Shown here in pieces: positions 9,860-18,871 of a DNA stretch of 27,889 bases. Both the position numbers and the translations under genes were made by a program. Within the stretch, counting starts at the first letter, position 1. Every line of letters starts with the position of its first letter. The notes below the pieces were generated by a model that was given only the letters and a program-made list of their open reading frames with translations, was not told where the DNA came from and searched no databases. The DNA is from Azolla pinnata. Taxonomy: Eukaryota > Streptophyta > Polypodiopsida > Salviniales > Salviniaceae. The stretch covers positions 1 through 27,889 of the forward strand of contig JBBBWG010005513.1 of the NCBI GenBank assembly GCA_037176905.1, in the 5' to 3' direction.

Positions 9860-10560
9860 GCGATTTCCATAGGTCCAGGGGGGACCTATCTCCATTTGTT
9901 AATTGGGCCTATCCTTTCAAAACTAATTATTATTACTCTGGTTATATTGGGCTCAATTATTATGCTGGGGACAACGGCCACCACGTGTCCCTTGATTGAA
10001 CCTATTGTTTCCACGGGGTCCACGCAGATTCTAGACCAATTCAATAGTTTGCATGGTTGGTGCGTTCTTTCTTCCATGCAAGAAGATTGTGCTCGCACGT
10101 CGCCGTTGTATGCATTCGTGCTTGGCACAATGCACATTGTCATGTACATTCCACATTAGCATGTCCGAACTCTAAGTGGATTGTGCATTTGATGGCCTGT
10201 TGGAAAGCCTTCTTTTCAGCTTTTGGGAGTGGGTCAAGTGCACAAAACTAGGATAGGCCAAGTCCCAGATGTTGATGCTCGAAGTTCAACACCTAGTTGA
10301 AAATCTCCATCAAAAGCACCATTGAGAAATCCAATAGCACCATTGAGAAATCAAAAACACCTAGTTGAAAATCTGCATCAAAAGCACCATCAATAGCATT
10401 CCTTAAACACTATCATCGAATCAAGCTTGACTTGAAATAGTTTCTCGAACTTCGCCACCAATTCTTGGAACATGTTCAAGGTTCCCATGTCTTGTAGGGA
10501 GTACCAACGTGCTGCCTAACCCTCCAAGGATAGCTGAAATTCCATGAGTTTGTTGTGTTT
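9860..10560 (-). pseudogene. Gag of gypsy D with two zinc knuckles
   Basis: The minus strand reads FMEFQLSLEG, a stop, AARWYSLQDMGTLNMFQELV (about 10475-10545), then QHLGLGLS, KAEKKAFQQAIKC, TIHLEFGHANVEC, a stop, and CALCQARMHTTATCEHNLL (10040-10180). The first knuckle has lost its second Cys (CTIH); the second is complete as CX2CX4HX4C. The match to element F gag is close enough to identify stops in F as derived. The stretch 9860-9980 after the knuckles is not recognised. Confidence 0.85.
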
Positions 10561-11215
10561 TTTACACAAAATTTATTGCTTGTTCTATGCTTCCCTGACA
10601 CAAGTTTTACTCTATATTTCCCTCAAATTTCACTGCATCTTTAACACAGAATCCTCTGACTTTACTGCACATTAGACACATGTTTGCTGCGATTTTACTA
10701 CAAAATTTACTGTTATATTGACCCACTATTTACTAGTCGGTAGCCGCGAATTTAACTGCAAACATAATGTTTGTGTTGCTAATTTGTATACGCGAGGGTT
10801 TTTATACAGTTGATACAAGGCTTACTACAATTGCAACGTTAATTGAAATTTTGATGCTGGATTTACTACTCAGTTATGCCAAATTTTCTACTTGTTTACA
10901 GCGTATTTTACTACAAACTTCACAAGATTTTCTTTCCAACTTTGGCGCAAGTTTTACAGAATTTGTTACGCGAGGATTACTACAATTTTAATGCGAGTTT
11001 TACTGCGTTTTCTTATGCGAGATTTATTGCATTTTTACGCAAGGTTTACTGCAATTTTGCTGCGATTTTTCTCGCATTTTTTGTGTCATTTTTACTGAAT
11101 TTTTTACGCAAGTTTTAATGCAAATTTGACAAAGTTTACTAGAAATTTGACGGTAATTTACTGCAAATTTTATGTTTATTTACTGCAATTTTGATGCAAA
11201 TTTTTAACCAAATAA
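10560..11215. repeat. T-rich degenerate tandem array, period about 10-12 bp
   Basis: Over 650 bp the plus strand repeats units such as TTTTACTGCAA, TTTTGCTGCGA and TTTGACGGTAA, each a T-tract followed by TGC or a similar GC step. Spacing between T-tracts is mostly 10-12 bp. Short open frames here (for example 10876-11118) are by-products of the repeat. The same motif, often inverted, recurs at 13130-13310 and in the CACTA-associated arrays. Confidence 0.75.
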
Positions 11216-12230
11216 ATTTTAGTACTGAAATTAAAACATGAAATATATTACAATCACTAAATGTTGTAAAATACAATTCACACATGGTCTATACAAGAAA
11301 CCAAAAAATGTCTTTGGAGAAGGGTAATACGCACTAGGATTATTATCTTAACAAATATCTAACTTTAGTAATAGTTTACTAGACCAGGGGTTGGTGTGTG
11401 ATGCCTTAGTATCCACAGGTGATGAAGCATCGCTTAACTCAGGGTTTTGCTTAGGTCTCAAGCACCCGCTGCACCTTCACCTGCCTCCAAATCAAAACAG
11501 GTCTCAAGCTCAGGCTATATTCCAAACCAAGAATTAGTTGGTCGTCCGTTATCAGATTGAGACTTTTGAAATACATAATCACGAGCAACACTGTCAAGTC
11601 CAAAAGGTTTGACATGGGTGCTCCTATCCACATCATCATCCTGTTTGCAACACCCACGATGTCCACATCCACATCTCGAATGATGGGAGGAGCTCGCACA
11701 TGCAAACGAACCAGGACTAAATCTGGTTTGCCTCAAGGAGGGGCTCGCATGACTCGAAGAGGCCTCTGCTCATCTTGGGGTTGTCAGCCACAGGGTGGTT
11801 CTAGATGGACTAGTGCCGGTCCGAGGCCAGGCCGAGTGTACGTGCGAGGCATAGGTTGGCAAATAGCCCGTGGGCTGTCTCTCCTGGGCTGTCTCTAGAG
11901 GCATGCTCCCAGTTGTGTAATGTGTCGCTATACCGGAAGTTGTGGCCAAACTCACATCAAATGATGTCAGTCGACCCCTCACCTATGGGACCAGAGGTGA
12001 ATATCATTTCATATATGGTCCCATCTCCTTTGCTGGTGGCATACCACTAAAGTGAACTGACCTCTAATATTGCTAGTCTCTCATGGCAACATAATAAGCA
12101 TGCGACTCAATATCCAGTGTTAGAAGAAGGGGCGATCTATCAGTCATCTATCTATTCGGGCTCTAATTATATGAAGAACATAATTATAACCAAGGTACCA
12201 AACATTAAACCTAAACCCTAATTTCCAAAA
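11216..12230. other. Unassigned block between two phased arrays
   Basis: About 1 kb with no recognised domain. It has higher GC in its middle (11440-11920) and contains overlapping opposite reading frames. It lies between a T-rich array and an A-rich array of similar period. The right end (12190-12230) has CCTAAACCCTAA, a short telomere-like stretch. Confidence 0.5.
11515..11982 (-). pseudogene. Unrecognised reading frame with one internal stop
   Basis: Two minus-strand open segments (11770-11982 and 11515-11736) are in the same frame, separated by a TGA at about 11767-11769. Together they give about 156 codons, Ser/Thr-rich at first, then with a His/Cys-rich patch. The plus strand is also open over 11557-11898 (113 codons, Arg/Gly-rich). 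I recognise neither, and the overlap means at most one was coding. It may be part of the transposon that carries the flanking arrays. Confidence 0.3.
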
Positions 12231-12835
12231 TTATCATATCTTTACAAAAAAATACGAAAATTATAACAAATGTATCAAAATTCGCAGAATTATAACAGAT
12301 TTAGGCAAATTTCAAGAAATTGTTTCAAAAACATTACGACAATTTCAGACAAATTCAGACAAAGTTATGACAAATCTACACAAATTCTGACAAATTCTAA
12401 CAAATCCCCCCAAATTTTGACAAATTCATACAAAATTTGACAAATTTCCCCAAATGCGAACAATTCTAACAAATTCTAACGAATTCCAACAAACTCCAAC
12501 AAATTTGGACAAATTTTCACAAATTCAAACAACTTTTGACAATTTCAGACAAATTCTCATTAATTCCCCCAAATTTTGACAAAATTCGACAATATCTACC
12601 AAATTCCAGCAAATTCAGACAAATTCAGACAGATTCGCCCAAATTCGAACAGTTTTTGACAAGTTCCAACAAATTCAGACAAATTCCCCAAATTCCAACA
12701 ATTTTTGACAAATTTTGACTAATTAAAACAAATTCCCACAAATTCTGAGAAAATTTGACAAATTCCAACAAATCTAGAAAAATGAAAATAAATTCCCCCA
12801 AATTTGAACAATTTTTAGATATGAGGAAGCAGAAA
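12230..12835. repeat. A-rich degenerate tandem array, period about 10-11 bp
   Basis: About 600 bp built from units such as GACAAATTCA, AACAAATTCT and CCAAATTTTG, with AAATT recurring once per 10-11 bp. Units drift in sequence but keep the spacing. The open frames within it (12536-12718, 12755-13117) only reflect the repeat. The ACAAATT unit differs from the TTTTACTGCAA unit of the array at 10560-11215. Confidence 0.8.
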
Positions 12836-13129
12836 TTTCAAATTTGTGCAATTACTTTCAATTGCAGTAATACTTGCAGTAATACTTGCAGCAGGAGGAG
12901 CAAGAGGAAATGCAATAATATTTGTAGCAAGGACGGCAGACAACATGCACCAGCAGTATGGGCGGTTGGGATGACAGTTAGCACACGAGCAGCAAGGGCG
13001 ATAGGCAGCAGGAAGGGGCAGCAGGCAAGAAGCAAGGGGCGGCAGGTAGTTAACAAACAGGAAGGGTCAACAACAGAAAGTAGCAGGAGAAGAGCAGGAA
13101 AATTCAAATTTGGGTAAAAAGACCCTAAA
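12836..13129. other. Purine-rich low-complexity tract
   Basis: The plus strand is rich in GCAGGA, AGCAAG and AGCAGG words, with short repeats of TGCAGTAATACT at its left end. It gives an Arg/Ser/Lys-rich open frame on the plus strand and a Leu-rich one on the minus strand, both expected from base composition. I see no gene. Confidence 0.5.
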
Positions 13130-13310
13130 GTTCAACGTGTCTTTTGCTGCGACTTTTGCTGGACATTTTGTCGCGCTTGTTACTGCAAGAATAGCTACAA
13201 GAATAGCTGGGAGGTTTGCTGGAACATAGCTGCAAGTTTTGCTGGATAATTACCGTGAGTTTTGCCGGAACTTAGCCATGAGGTTGCGAGAAGAATACTT
13301 AATTGACCAG
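13130..13310. repeat. TTTGCTGC-type repeat cluster
   Basis: The plus strand carries repeated TTTGCTGCGACTTTTGCTGG-like units and GCTGCAAGTTTTGCTGG. It is the inverse complement of the TTGCGGCAAA type found at 15350-15950 and 21590-22130, and lies upstream of CACTA-like coding. This opposite orientation on the two sides is what CACTA subterminal repeats show; membership in one element is inferred. Confidence 0.5.
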
Positions 13311-13343
13311 TGCAAAACGAGATTTCGGCGCACCTGACGTGTT

Positions 13344-13881
13344 GTGCATGAACACTTAAGAAATTGGGGCTATTGGAAATCTAATGAATCACCACATGAT
13401 GTACTGCACTATATTGTGGCTCCAAGGTTATCACGTAACTTCTACGAGCGTGCTAGGGATGAGGCTAATTCAGAAGAGGCATGTGTACATCAATGCAATG
13501 AAGTAGTCGAGGATCTTGAGGCTTTAGATTCTGTATCCTGAACACGCAAGTTATGTGACCTTAGGTGGACAGGTACCATACAGCCCAGCCCATCTATGCA
13601 TCGAGCGTGAGTGTGCCTACATCCGTTGTGAACATGGTCAACGTGTACCACTTCCAAGCCATGTCACCAAGTTTCCGCAAGCCATCACAGCAGAATGGGT
13701 GCATGGGCAATTGGACAGATTGGATTGGTCCGAGCATCATGCATCAATAACGCAAAATGAGTGGGAATATGTGTGGGTCTGCAATCCTATGTACCCTAAA
13801 CCCAAATTTACAACTAATACTTATAATTGTAGAATTTCTAAAATAATACGTTTTATGAATGATAAAGTAGACTTATTATAA
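13344..13881 (+). pseudogene. Unidentified coding remnant upstream of DUF4216 copy 1
   Basis: The plus strand is open at 13344-13541 (starts MHEHLRNWGYWKS) and, after a frameshift near 13535, at 13555-13881. The joined reading passes through PEHASYVTLGGQVPYS, CIERECAYIRCEHGQRVPLP and WSEHHASITQNEWEYVW. Cysteines at CIERECAYIRC are suggestive but form no zinc motif I know. At about 13790 a GT in a CCCTAAACCC context may be an intron donor leading to the DUF4216-like exon at 13895. I infer that it is part of the CACTA transposase gene but cannot match it to a named domain. Confidence 0.4.
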
Positions 13882-13894
13882 TACAATTTGGTTG

Positions 13895-14497
13895 GACGGC
13901 GCACATTATTGCATTGAAGCCATTGATTGGAACTGGCATATGTCAGATTTTGGAGTGATCAACATGTATGAGGGGGAGCCTAGAAAAGAGTAGGAATAGT
14001 GTGGAATGATCCAAAACATCATTAAGCTAGACTTTTGAAGCTTCAACCTGTATTGTTACGTAATGCAAGCCATTTTCCAACTTGTATTGCATAATGAGAA
14101 GTGGTGGTATGTGATACCGATGGCACCACGTACAAAATCACTCTTTCACTAATTGTTGCCAGAAGTGAGGTCGGTAGATCATGGTACTGATGTAGATGTG
14201 CCGACTGGCACAAATATGTCTGATCAACGGGATGGCACCACACTACTATCCACAACAGATATAGTAGTAGTATGTGCAATTGCTCAATGACATCGACAAC
14301 GTTGAAACTGTGATATTTAATGATGCTGAGAGTGATCAAGCTAATGAATATCTAGTGGACGAATCAATAAACACTGATGGGTACATAGATTTATATGTAC
14401 TGAGTTAGGGTCTAGGGACAAGATTGATATCAATGAAGGTGCTAATCTCTACATCGATATCGATCCGTTCCTTGTAATTGATGTTTATGTTAACTAG
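13895..14497 (+). pseudogene. CACTA DUF4216-like C-terminus, copy 1 (internal deletion)
   Basis: The reading starts AHYCIEAIDWNWHMSDFGVI at 13905, close to copy 2 (HYRTEAIDRNWYTTDFGVI). It loses the centre of the domain and the intron donor: after IIKLDF it runs straight into the intron tail CCTGTATTGTTACGTAATGC. The second exon continues QLVLHNEKWWYVIPMAPRTK (about 14075-14135) and ends with the acidic tail NLYIDIDPFLVIDVYVN and a TAG at about 14495. Compared with copy 2 the deletion is about 240 bp. Stops are also present (for example in the VVVVCAIAQ segment). Confidence 0.7.
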
Positions 14498-14589
14498 AAC
14501 TAATGATAACATTAGTATTCTAATGCTAAATATTGATGTTCACTCTATTTTTGTATACATATAATGAAATTTGCAACATTTGTATATAT

Positions 14590-14862
14590 ATGTGCAGTAT
14601 AGCTGCATCTATGCCGCGATTAAGTGGCAGCAAAGTCGCATCCAAATTCTAGCAAATTCACACTAACAATCGTGTCTACTAACCATAAAAATTGCAGTAA
14701 AATGCAATGTCAACAGCCGCGTCTAGTTTGTGTCAACCACGCGATAAAATGTGTAGTAAAACTCGCGAAAAATTTGTAGAAAAATGGGATATTTACTGCA
14801 GATTTTTCTATCCTTGCTGCAACATACAGGCACTGTTTACTGTAATAAAACATACCTGCAAG
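14590..14862. repeat. GCAGCAAA-type repeat cluster, module 1, part I
   Basis: The words GTGGCAGCAAAGTCGCATC, TTGCAGTAAAATGC and GTAGTAAAACTCGCG recur, and inverse units (TGCTGCAACATA) appear at the right end. It aligns with 22815-23090 of module 3. Open frames here are composition artefacts. Confidence 0.65.
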
Positions 14863-15230
14863 CTAGAAACTATGAACCTATATTCACTTGTATATACATA
14901 TATACATGCATATTCATCAAAACATACATTCTTTCATGCATATATGACCGTTTGATGGGTATTCACTATTAAACGGTCATATATAGCCATATTCACTTGT
15001 ATATGTATGCATGTAGATTCACCTATACATCCATGCATAAATGCATATTTACCTATATATGTACATGTCTAATGTATGAGTGCATGTATATACATAGACA
15101 CATACTTATAATCATAAATATTCATACATTCATGCATATTAACATGTAGACGTAAATGTTCATGAATATGTACATGTATAGACACCTATGGATCTGTATA
15201 TGGATCGATACACGGATATAATCCATTTTA
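14863..15230. repeat. ATGCAT minisatellite, module 1
   Basis: AT-rich repeats of the form CATATTCACCTGTATATACATG, about 20-35 bp each and irregular, align with 21090-21480 and 23105-23490. A perfect 14-bp inverted repeat lies inside (14940-14984). Confidence 0.75.
14940..14984. repeat. Perfect 14-bp inverted repeat (hairpin-capable)
   Basis: The arms ATATATGACCGTTT (14940-14953) and AAACGGTCATATAT (14971-14984) are exact complements around a 17-base loop. Copies 2 and 3 have imperfect versions at the matching place (about 21200-21240 and 23215-23255). Confidence 0.85.
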
Positions 15231-15350
15231 AATCATAATAAACACATATTTACCACATGTATAACATAATTGTATGTTTAACCAATTGGTTATACTGGTA
15301 CATTCTGTCAAATGAGGTCAAATGACGTAATTCAGTATAGTGATGGTAAA
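15231..15350. other. Spacer of CACTA module 1
   Basis: An AT-rich spacer with TGTATAACATAATTGTAT and GTCAAATGAG, closely matched at 23500-23620 and more weakly at 21480-21590. No coding is seen; it helps to define the three modules as copies of one unit. Confidence 0.6.
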
Positions 15351-15955
15351 CAAAGCGTTTACAGACGCGGCAAAAATGCAAGGAAAAATTTTGCAGCAAT
15401 CTTGTGATAAAAAACGCGTCTATAAGTGCATCACAAATTACATCAAAATTGGCGTTCAAGCTTGCGTGAAAACTCACGTCTATACTTCTGTCAAAGTTGT
15501 GGAAAAATTGTGTTAGTGTTGCATCAATACTCGAAGTAAAGCAAGAGACTAAAATGCGAAACAAGGGAGCATCTAAACGCATGTCAAACAGTCTATTTTT
15601 GTTGTGGCTAAATTGCCATATGTGATCGGGTAAAAATGTCCATCTATACTCGAGTCTAGGTGTCTATGCTTGCGATAATCGTTGCATCAATTGTTAAATT
15701 TTTTTCCCAGCCAATCGAGCATCTACAGACGCACCCGGCAATACTTGCGTCAATGCCCGCAGAAAAGGCGCTTTAAATTTTGCAGAAAAAATTCCCAAAA
15801 AAATTGCGTGAAGCTCCGGATAACTTCACATCTATACTTGCAACTAAACTCACGCCAAAATTACAGCCAAACTTGCGGAAATAGTCGTAGTAAATTTAAC
15901 ATGATTCTAAAAGAAATTTGTCATGACACACAGCAACCAATTGCGGTAAACCACC
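15350..15955. repeat. TTGCGGCAAA-type repeat cluster, module 1, part II
   Basis: About 600 bp of degenerate units such as GACGCGGCAAAAATGCAAGG, TTGCGTGAAGCTC and ACTTGCGGAAATAGTCG. GC-steps alternate with A/T runs, and many CG dinucleotides survive only in part. It matches 21590-22130 in kind and 23620-23695 in sequence. I interpret it as the 3' subterminal region of a CACTA element; no CACTA/TAGTG terminus was found. Confidence 0.6.
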
Positions 15956-16014
15956 CAATACCTTATGGTGGTTTCTGTCAGATTGTTTTGCAGTACCCCT
16001 GGTACGGCCGGTTA

Positions 16015-16335
16015 CATTCATATTCACCTGTATATGGCGATAAGATACATCATACTCATCTTTATATGCATATATACATGCATATACACCTGTATATTAA
16101 AACGTAAATGTATATTTATCTATACATTCATACATACATATATATTCACCTATATATCTTTGCTCTTTGCTGCAGCATAGCTGCAAATTAACTTATATTA
16201 GTATGTATCACTTGTATATGAATACATACATATATATACGTATAAATATTAATATATTCATGTGTATATATACATGTATATTTAGATGTATACATGCATA
16301 TTTGTCTATATATGGATAGATAATTGGATATTGAT
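16015..16335. repeat. Second ATGCAT minisatellite
   Basis: About 320 bp of TATATGCATATATACATGCA and TATTCACCTATATA repeats, like 14863-15230 but not colinear with it. It lies after the probable end of module 1 (15955-16014, unique sequence with GGTGGTTTCTGTCAG). Confidence 0.7.
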
Positions 16336-16805
16336 CATTTTACTTCTAATTAAGTATTATATATTATCTAATTGTATGTTGGATTGATTGGGTAGACCAC
16401 TTGATTATTTCAAAATAATTGATTAGTTTAAATCCTGCCTGAGAAATAATGTTGCAGGATGGTCCTAGCAAATTTGTAGCAAACACGTGGCAAAATTGTA
16501 TGTTTACTGCACATTTTGTCGCGACATTACTTCAACATAGCAGCGTTGTTTGCCGCAACTTTGCTGCAATATAGACCGCTTGTTTGCTGCAACATAGTTC
16601 CAAATTAACTTATTCCACCAACCGAAAATTTTATCGGCATTCAGATTTCATTGAGTCGACCCATAAATGAACAGAAACTTCAAAAAAAAAGAAGTCATAA
16701 GTGTGAAAAAGTAAGATTTTTAATGTATTCACCAGTATGTGCATATATACATGCATATTCATCTTAATATTCATTTTTTCATGCATATTTGTGTGTGTAT
16801 GCATA
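16336..16805. repeat. AT spacer, inverted TTTGCTGCAA cluster, and minisatellite next to element F
   Basis: 16336-16440 is AT-rich with no feature. 16440-16605 carries TTTGCCGCAACTTTGCTGC and TTTGCTGCAACATAG units, the inverse orientation of the cluster at 15350. 16606-16725 is unique sequence with a run of nine A. 16725-16800 is again ATGCAT minisatellite, broken at about 16805 by the end of element F. Confidence 0.5.
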
Positions 16806-17784
16806 AATCCATCGCGAAGTGGCCGAGCTGACAGCAACGATAGCAAACATAGTCCTTGCCCGGTCTTCATCGGTCCCACCTCCGATTTCCTTGTGGCCTT
16901 GGCGGTCCGTTCTCCTGGCGTCGGTCGGCCTCTTCCAGTAGAAACTGACTAGGTTGGAACTGTGGCCGTCCCCGGCGCTGGAACTGACGACCTTTGTGGT
17001 TGCCGTTATTAAACCGGTTGTTAATACGGTGTCCCTGATTCTGGACAGGTACCGGCTGTACGGTCTGAACCATTGGTGCGTTGCTCCAGGCCAGCAGGTT
17101 ATATTCACAAGTAGCCGTAGTATGCGTCCTTGCTTTACATAAAGCGCACCGTTGGACGCATTCCACATTCGAATGTCCAAACTTTAAGCACAGCGTACAC
17201 CGTACCGCCTGTTGGAAGGCTTTTTCCTCGGCCTTCGGGGAAGGTGCAATCGCGCGGAATTGGGACAAGCCCAGTCCCAGTTGCTGGTGATCTAAATTGA
17301 GTGCCCTGTTGACAATCTCCGTCAGGGGCACTGTGGAAGCATCCATTAATGCAAAAGCGGATCGGAGTGGTTCCCGTAATGCCTTCAGAAACTGTCGTTT
17401 CTGAATCTCCTCGGCTGGCGCAGTGTCCAGCATGGCTTGCACGGCTCGAAATCGTAACAAAAAGTCCGCTACCGATCCCCCCGCTTGCTGCTGGAGCGAA
17501 TAATATTCTTTCAGCACTTCGGTGGGGTCAATCTTGACTTCGAACATTTCCAGGAACTTGTCCACCAGCTCCTAGAACGTCATGAACGTGCTGATGTCCT
17601 GCTGCGCGTACCATCGCGCAACCTGTCCTTCCAATGACAATTGAAATTCCACAATCATGGATTGCTCACGTTCCGTCGGAGACAGTCCTTGCGTCCCATG
17701 ATTAACGGCCCATATGGACCGAAATTGCTTGACGTGTGTTGCCGCATCCGGATGATTAGAGTACTTAGGGTAGGCGTACGACAT
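16806..17784 (-). pseudogene. Gag of element F with three zinc knuckles
   Basis: The conserved part starts MSYAYPKYSNHPDAATHVKQ and continues EFQLSLEGQVARWYAQQDI, a retrotransposon gag core. It ends with CTLCLKFGHSNVEC and CALCKARTHTTATC (both CX2CX4HX4C), an Arg/Asn/Gln-rich linker, and a third knuckle CYRCCQLGHFAMD that breaks off before its last Cys. All are in one frame. Stops are a TAG at 17569-17571 (MTF-stop-ELV, where D has Gln) and a TGA at 16864-16866 just before the third knuckle. The product would coat RNA in the particle. Confidence 0.9.
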
Positions 17785-18816
17785 GGTGTCGTCTGCGATT
17801 GTCCGACGCTAATTGGTGGGTGTCTGGGGAATACTCGTTCGCTTCCCAACAGTCGGTGATCCGGCAATTACGACTGCTCACGAAGTTTCGTATCCGTCCG
17901 AAACTTCGATTTCTTCAACGTCCGAGGATACGGGTTTGTCCGTAATCGCCTCGGTGGACTGGGACGAGGCCGCCTCAGCCGCACTCCTGAGTTGCTGGGA
18001 AACGCCGGTTTCCTTCACAACAGTCGGTGGTCCGCTAGCTACGACTGTTGACGAAATTTTGAATCCGTCCGGAACGTCCGAGGGTACGAATCCGTTCATC
18101 ACCGTCTCGGAAGGGTGTTGCAAGGCCGCCTCAGCCTCACTTCGTTCGGCGCGCTTCGAGAGAGTGAGTCCGCTCTCAAACTCCTCGGTTACGTACGACG
18201 AGGCCTCCTTAGTCGCACGAGGTTCGGAACGAGCCGAGCGCAGGAATCCGTCTCTAAACACTTCGACTGGGTACGACGAGGCCCCCTCAGTCGTCCCTCG
18301 TTCGGAACTTGGGGACCGGCCTAGCCTCCAGGTTAGGTCGTCGTGTCGGCGCCGGCCTTCCGGTGCCCGATCACGATCAGCAGGTGGTGTAGATGCGGAC
18401 CGCCGTGTACGCGCGCCCTCTGGAGCAGGTAAGTAGTCTTTTGGAGTTGCAGAGTCTTCCTCCGAGTCGCTGCCGAGTCCTGAATACACGGTCCACTGAC
18501 CGGTAAAAGATCCTGTGTCGCTGTATGCAGCTTGTGGAACACTCCTAGCGTTGCCTTCCTCCGATTCGCGCAAAATGTTTTGCGCCGCCGCTTGGGCTCC
18601 GGCCGAAAACGACAGGTCTTGGGAGATTATGTTTGCGGCCCTTCGCAAGGCGTTCGCTCCAGCAAACGTAACTCCCGCTCTGCGTACATTAGATCGTTGT
18701 GACGTAGGAGCGACGTTGGTGCGATCCGTTGCACCGTTGGTCCGTGAAGCTAATGCTCGCGCCAAAGATCTTGTGATCTTTCGTGAGTCGGATGTCGGTA
18801 TGTCCCTAGACGTCAT
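17785..18816 (-). pseudogene. N-terminal extension of element F gag, or separate leader ORF
   Basis: This 312-codon open frame (17878-18816) begins MTSRDIPTSDSRK and is in the same frame as the gag core, from which it is separated by a TGA (17875-17877) and a TAG (about 17809-17811). It is Ser/Ala/Arg/Glu-rich and low in hydrophobic residues, so probably disordered. Its last part repeats with a period of 57 codons. In the repeat the TGA position is a TCA codon, suggesting the stop is secondary. Without the second stop this would be a single gag of about 650 residues; it may also be an independent upstream ORF. Confidence 0.55.
17847..18190. repeat. 171-bp (57-codon) imperfect tandem repeat in gag
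   Basis: CAGTCGGTG at 17850 recurs at 18021, and matching flanks (ACGACTG, CCGTCCG, GTCCGAGG, ACGAGGCCGCCTCAG-like) continue at the same offset of 171 bp. Weaker repeats of the GAGGCCnCCTCAGTCG type extend to about 18300. The period is a multiple of three, so the frame is kept. Confidence 0.75.
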
Positions 18817-18852
18817 CCATTCGATCTTTTCTGGCTTGAATTCCGATTCAAG

Positions 18853-18870
18853 TTGTCGTGGTCGCCAAAA
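18853..18870 (-). other. Primer-binding-site-like motif of element F
   Basis: The minus strand reads TTTTGGCGACCACGACAACT, with the TTTGGCG start common for gypsy primer sites, between the LTR and the gag frame. The 3' end of the LTR is estimated at 18872-18880. Confidence 0.45.
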
Positions 18871-18871
18871 G

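Larger units (their letters stand above)
8424..10560 (-). mobile_element. Element D: truncated gypsy retrotransposon, same gag family as F
   Basis: On the minus strand gag with two zinc knuckles (10556-9990) is followed by a long linker and possible protease, then the N-terminal RT. The gag aligns segment by segment with the gag of element F (17784-16806), including FQLSLEG, ARWY, FQELV, FGHxNVEC and HTTATCE. The RT stops before its YxDD box at about 8424, where the copia LTR of C begins. The 5' end is lost in the T-rich repeat array at about 10560. Confidence 0.83.

Noticed and set aside
10767..11118. Overlapping plus-strand open frames rich in Phe and Leu
   Set aside because: Three overlapping frames are open at once because the T-rich array lacks stop codons; typical of low complexity and not of coding.
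12536..13117. Open frames with repeated DKF, NFDKFRQ and SPKFEQF-like words
   Set aside because: They are translations of the 10-11 bp AAATT array and the adjacent purine-rich tract; no start context, domain or non-repeat part supports a gene.
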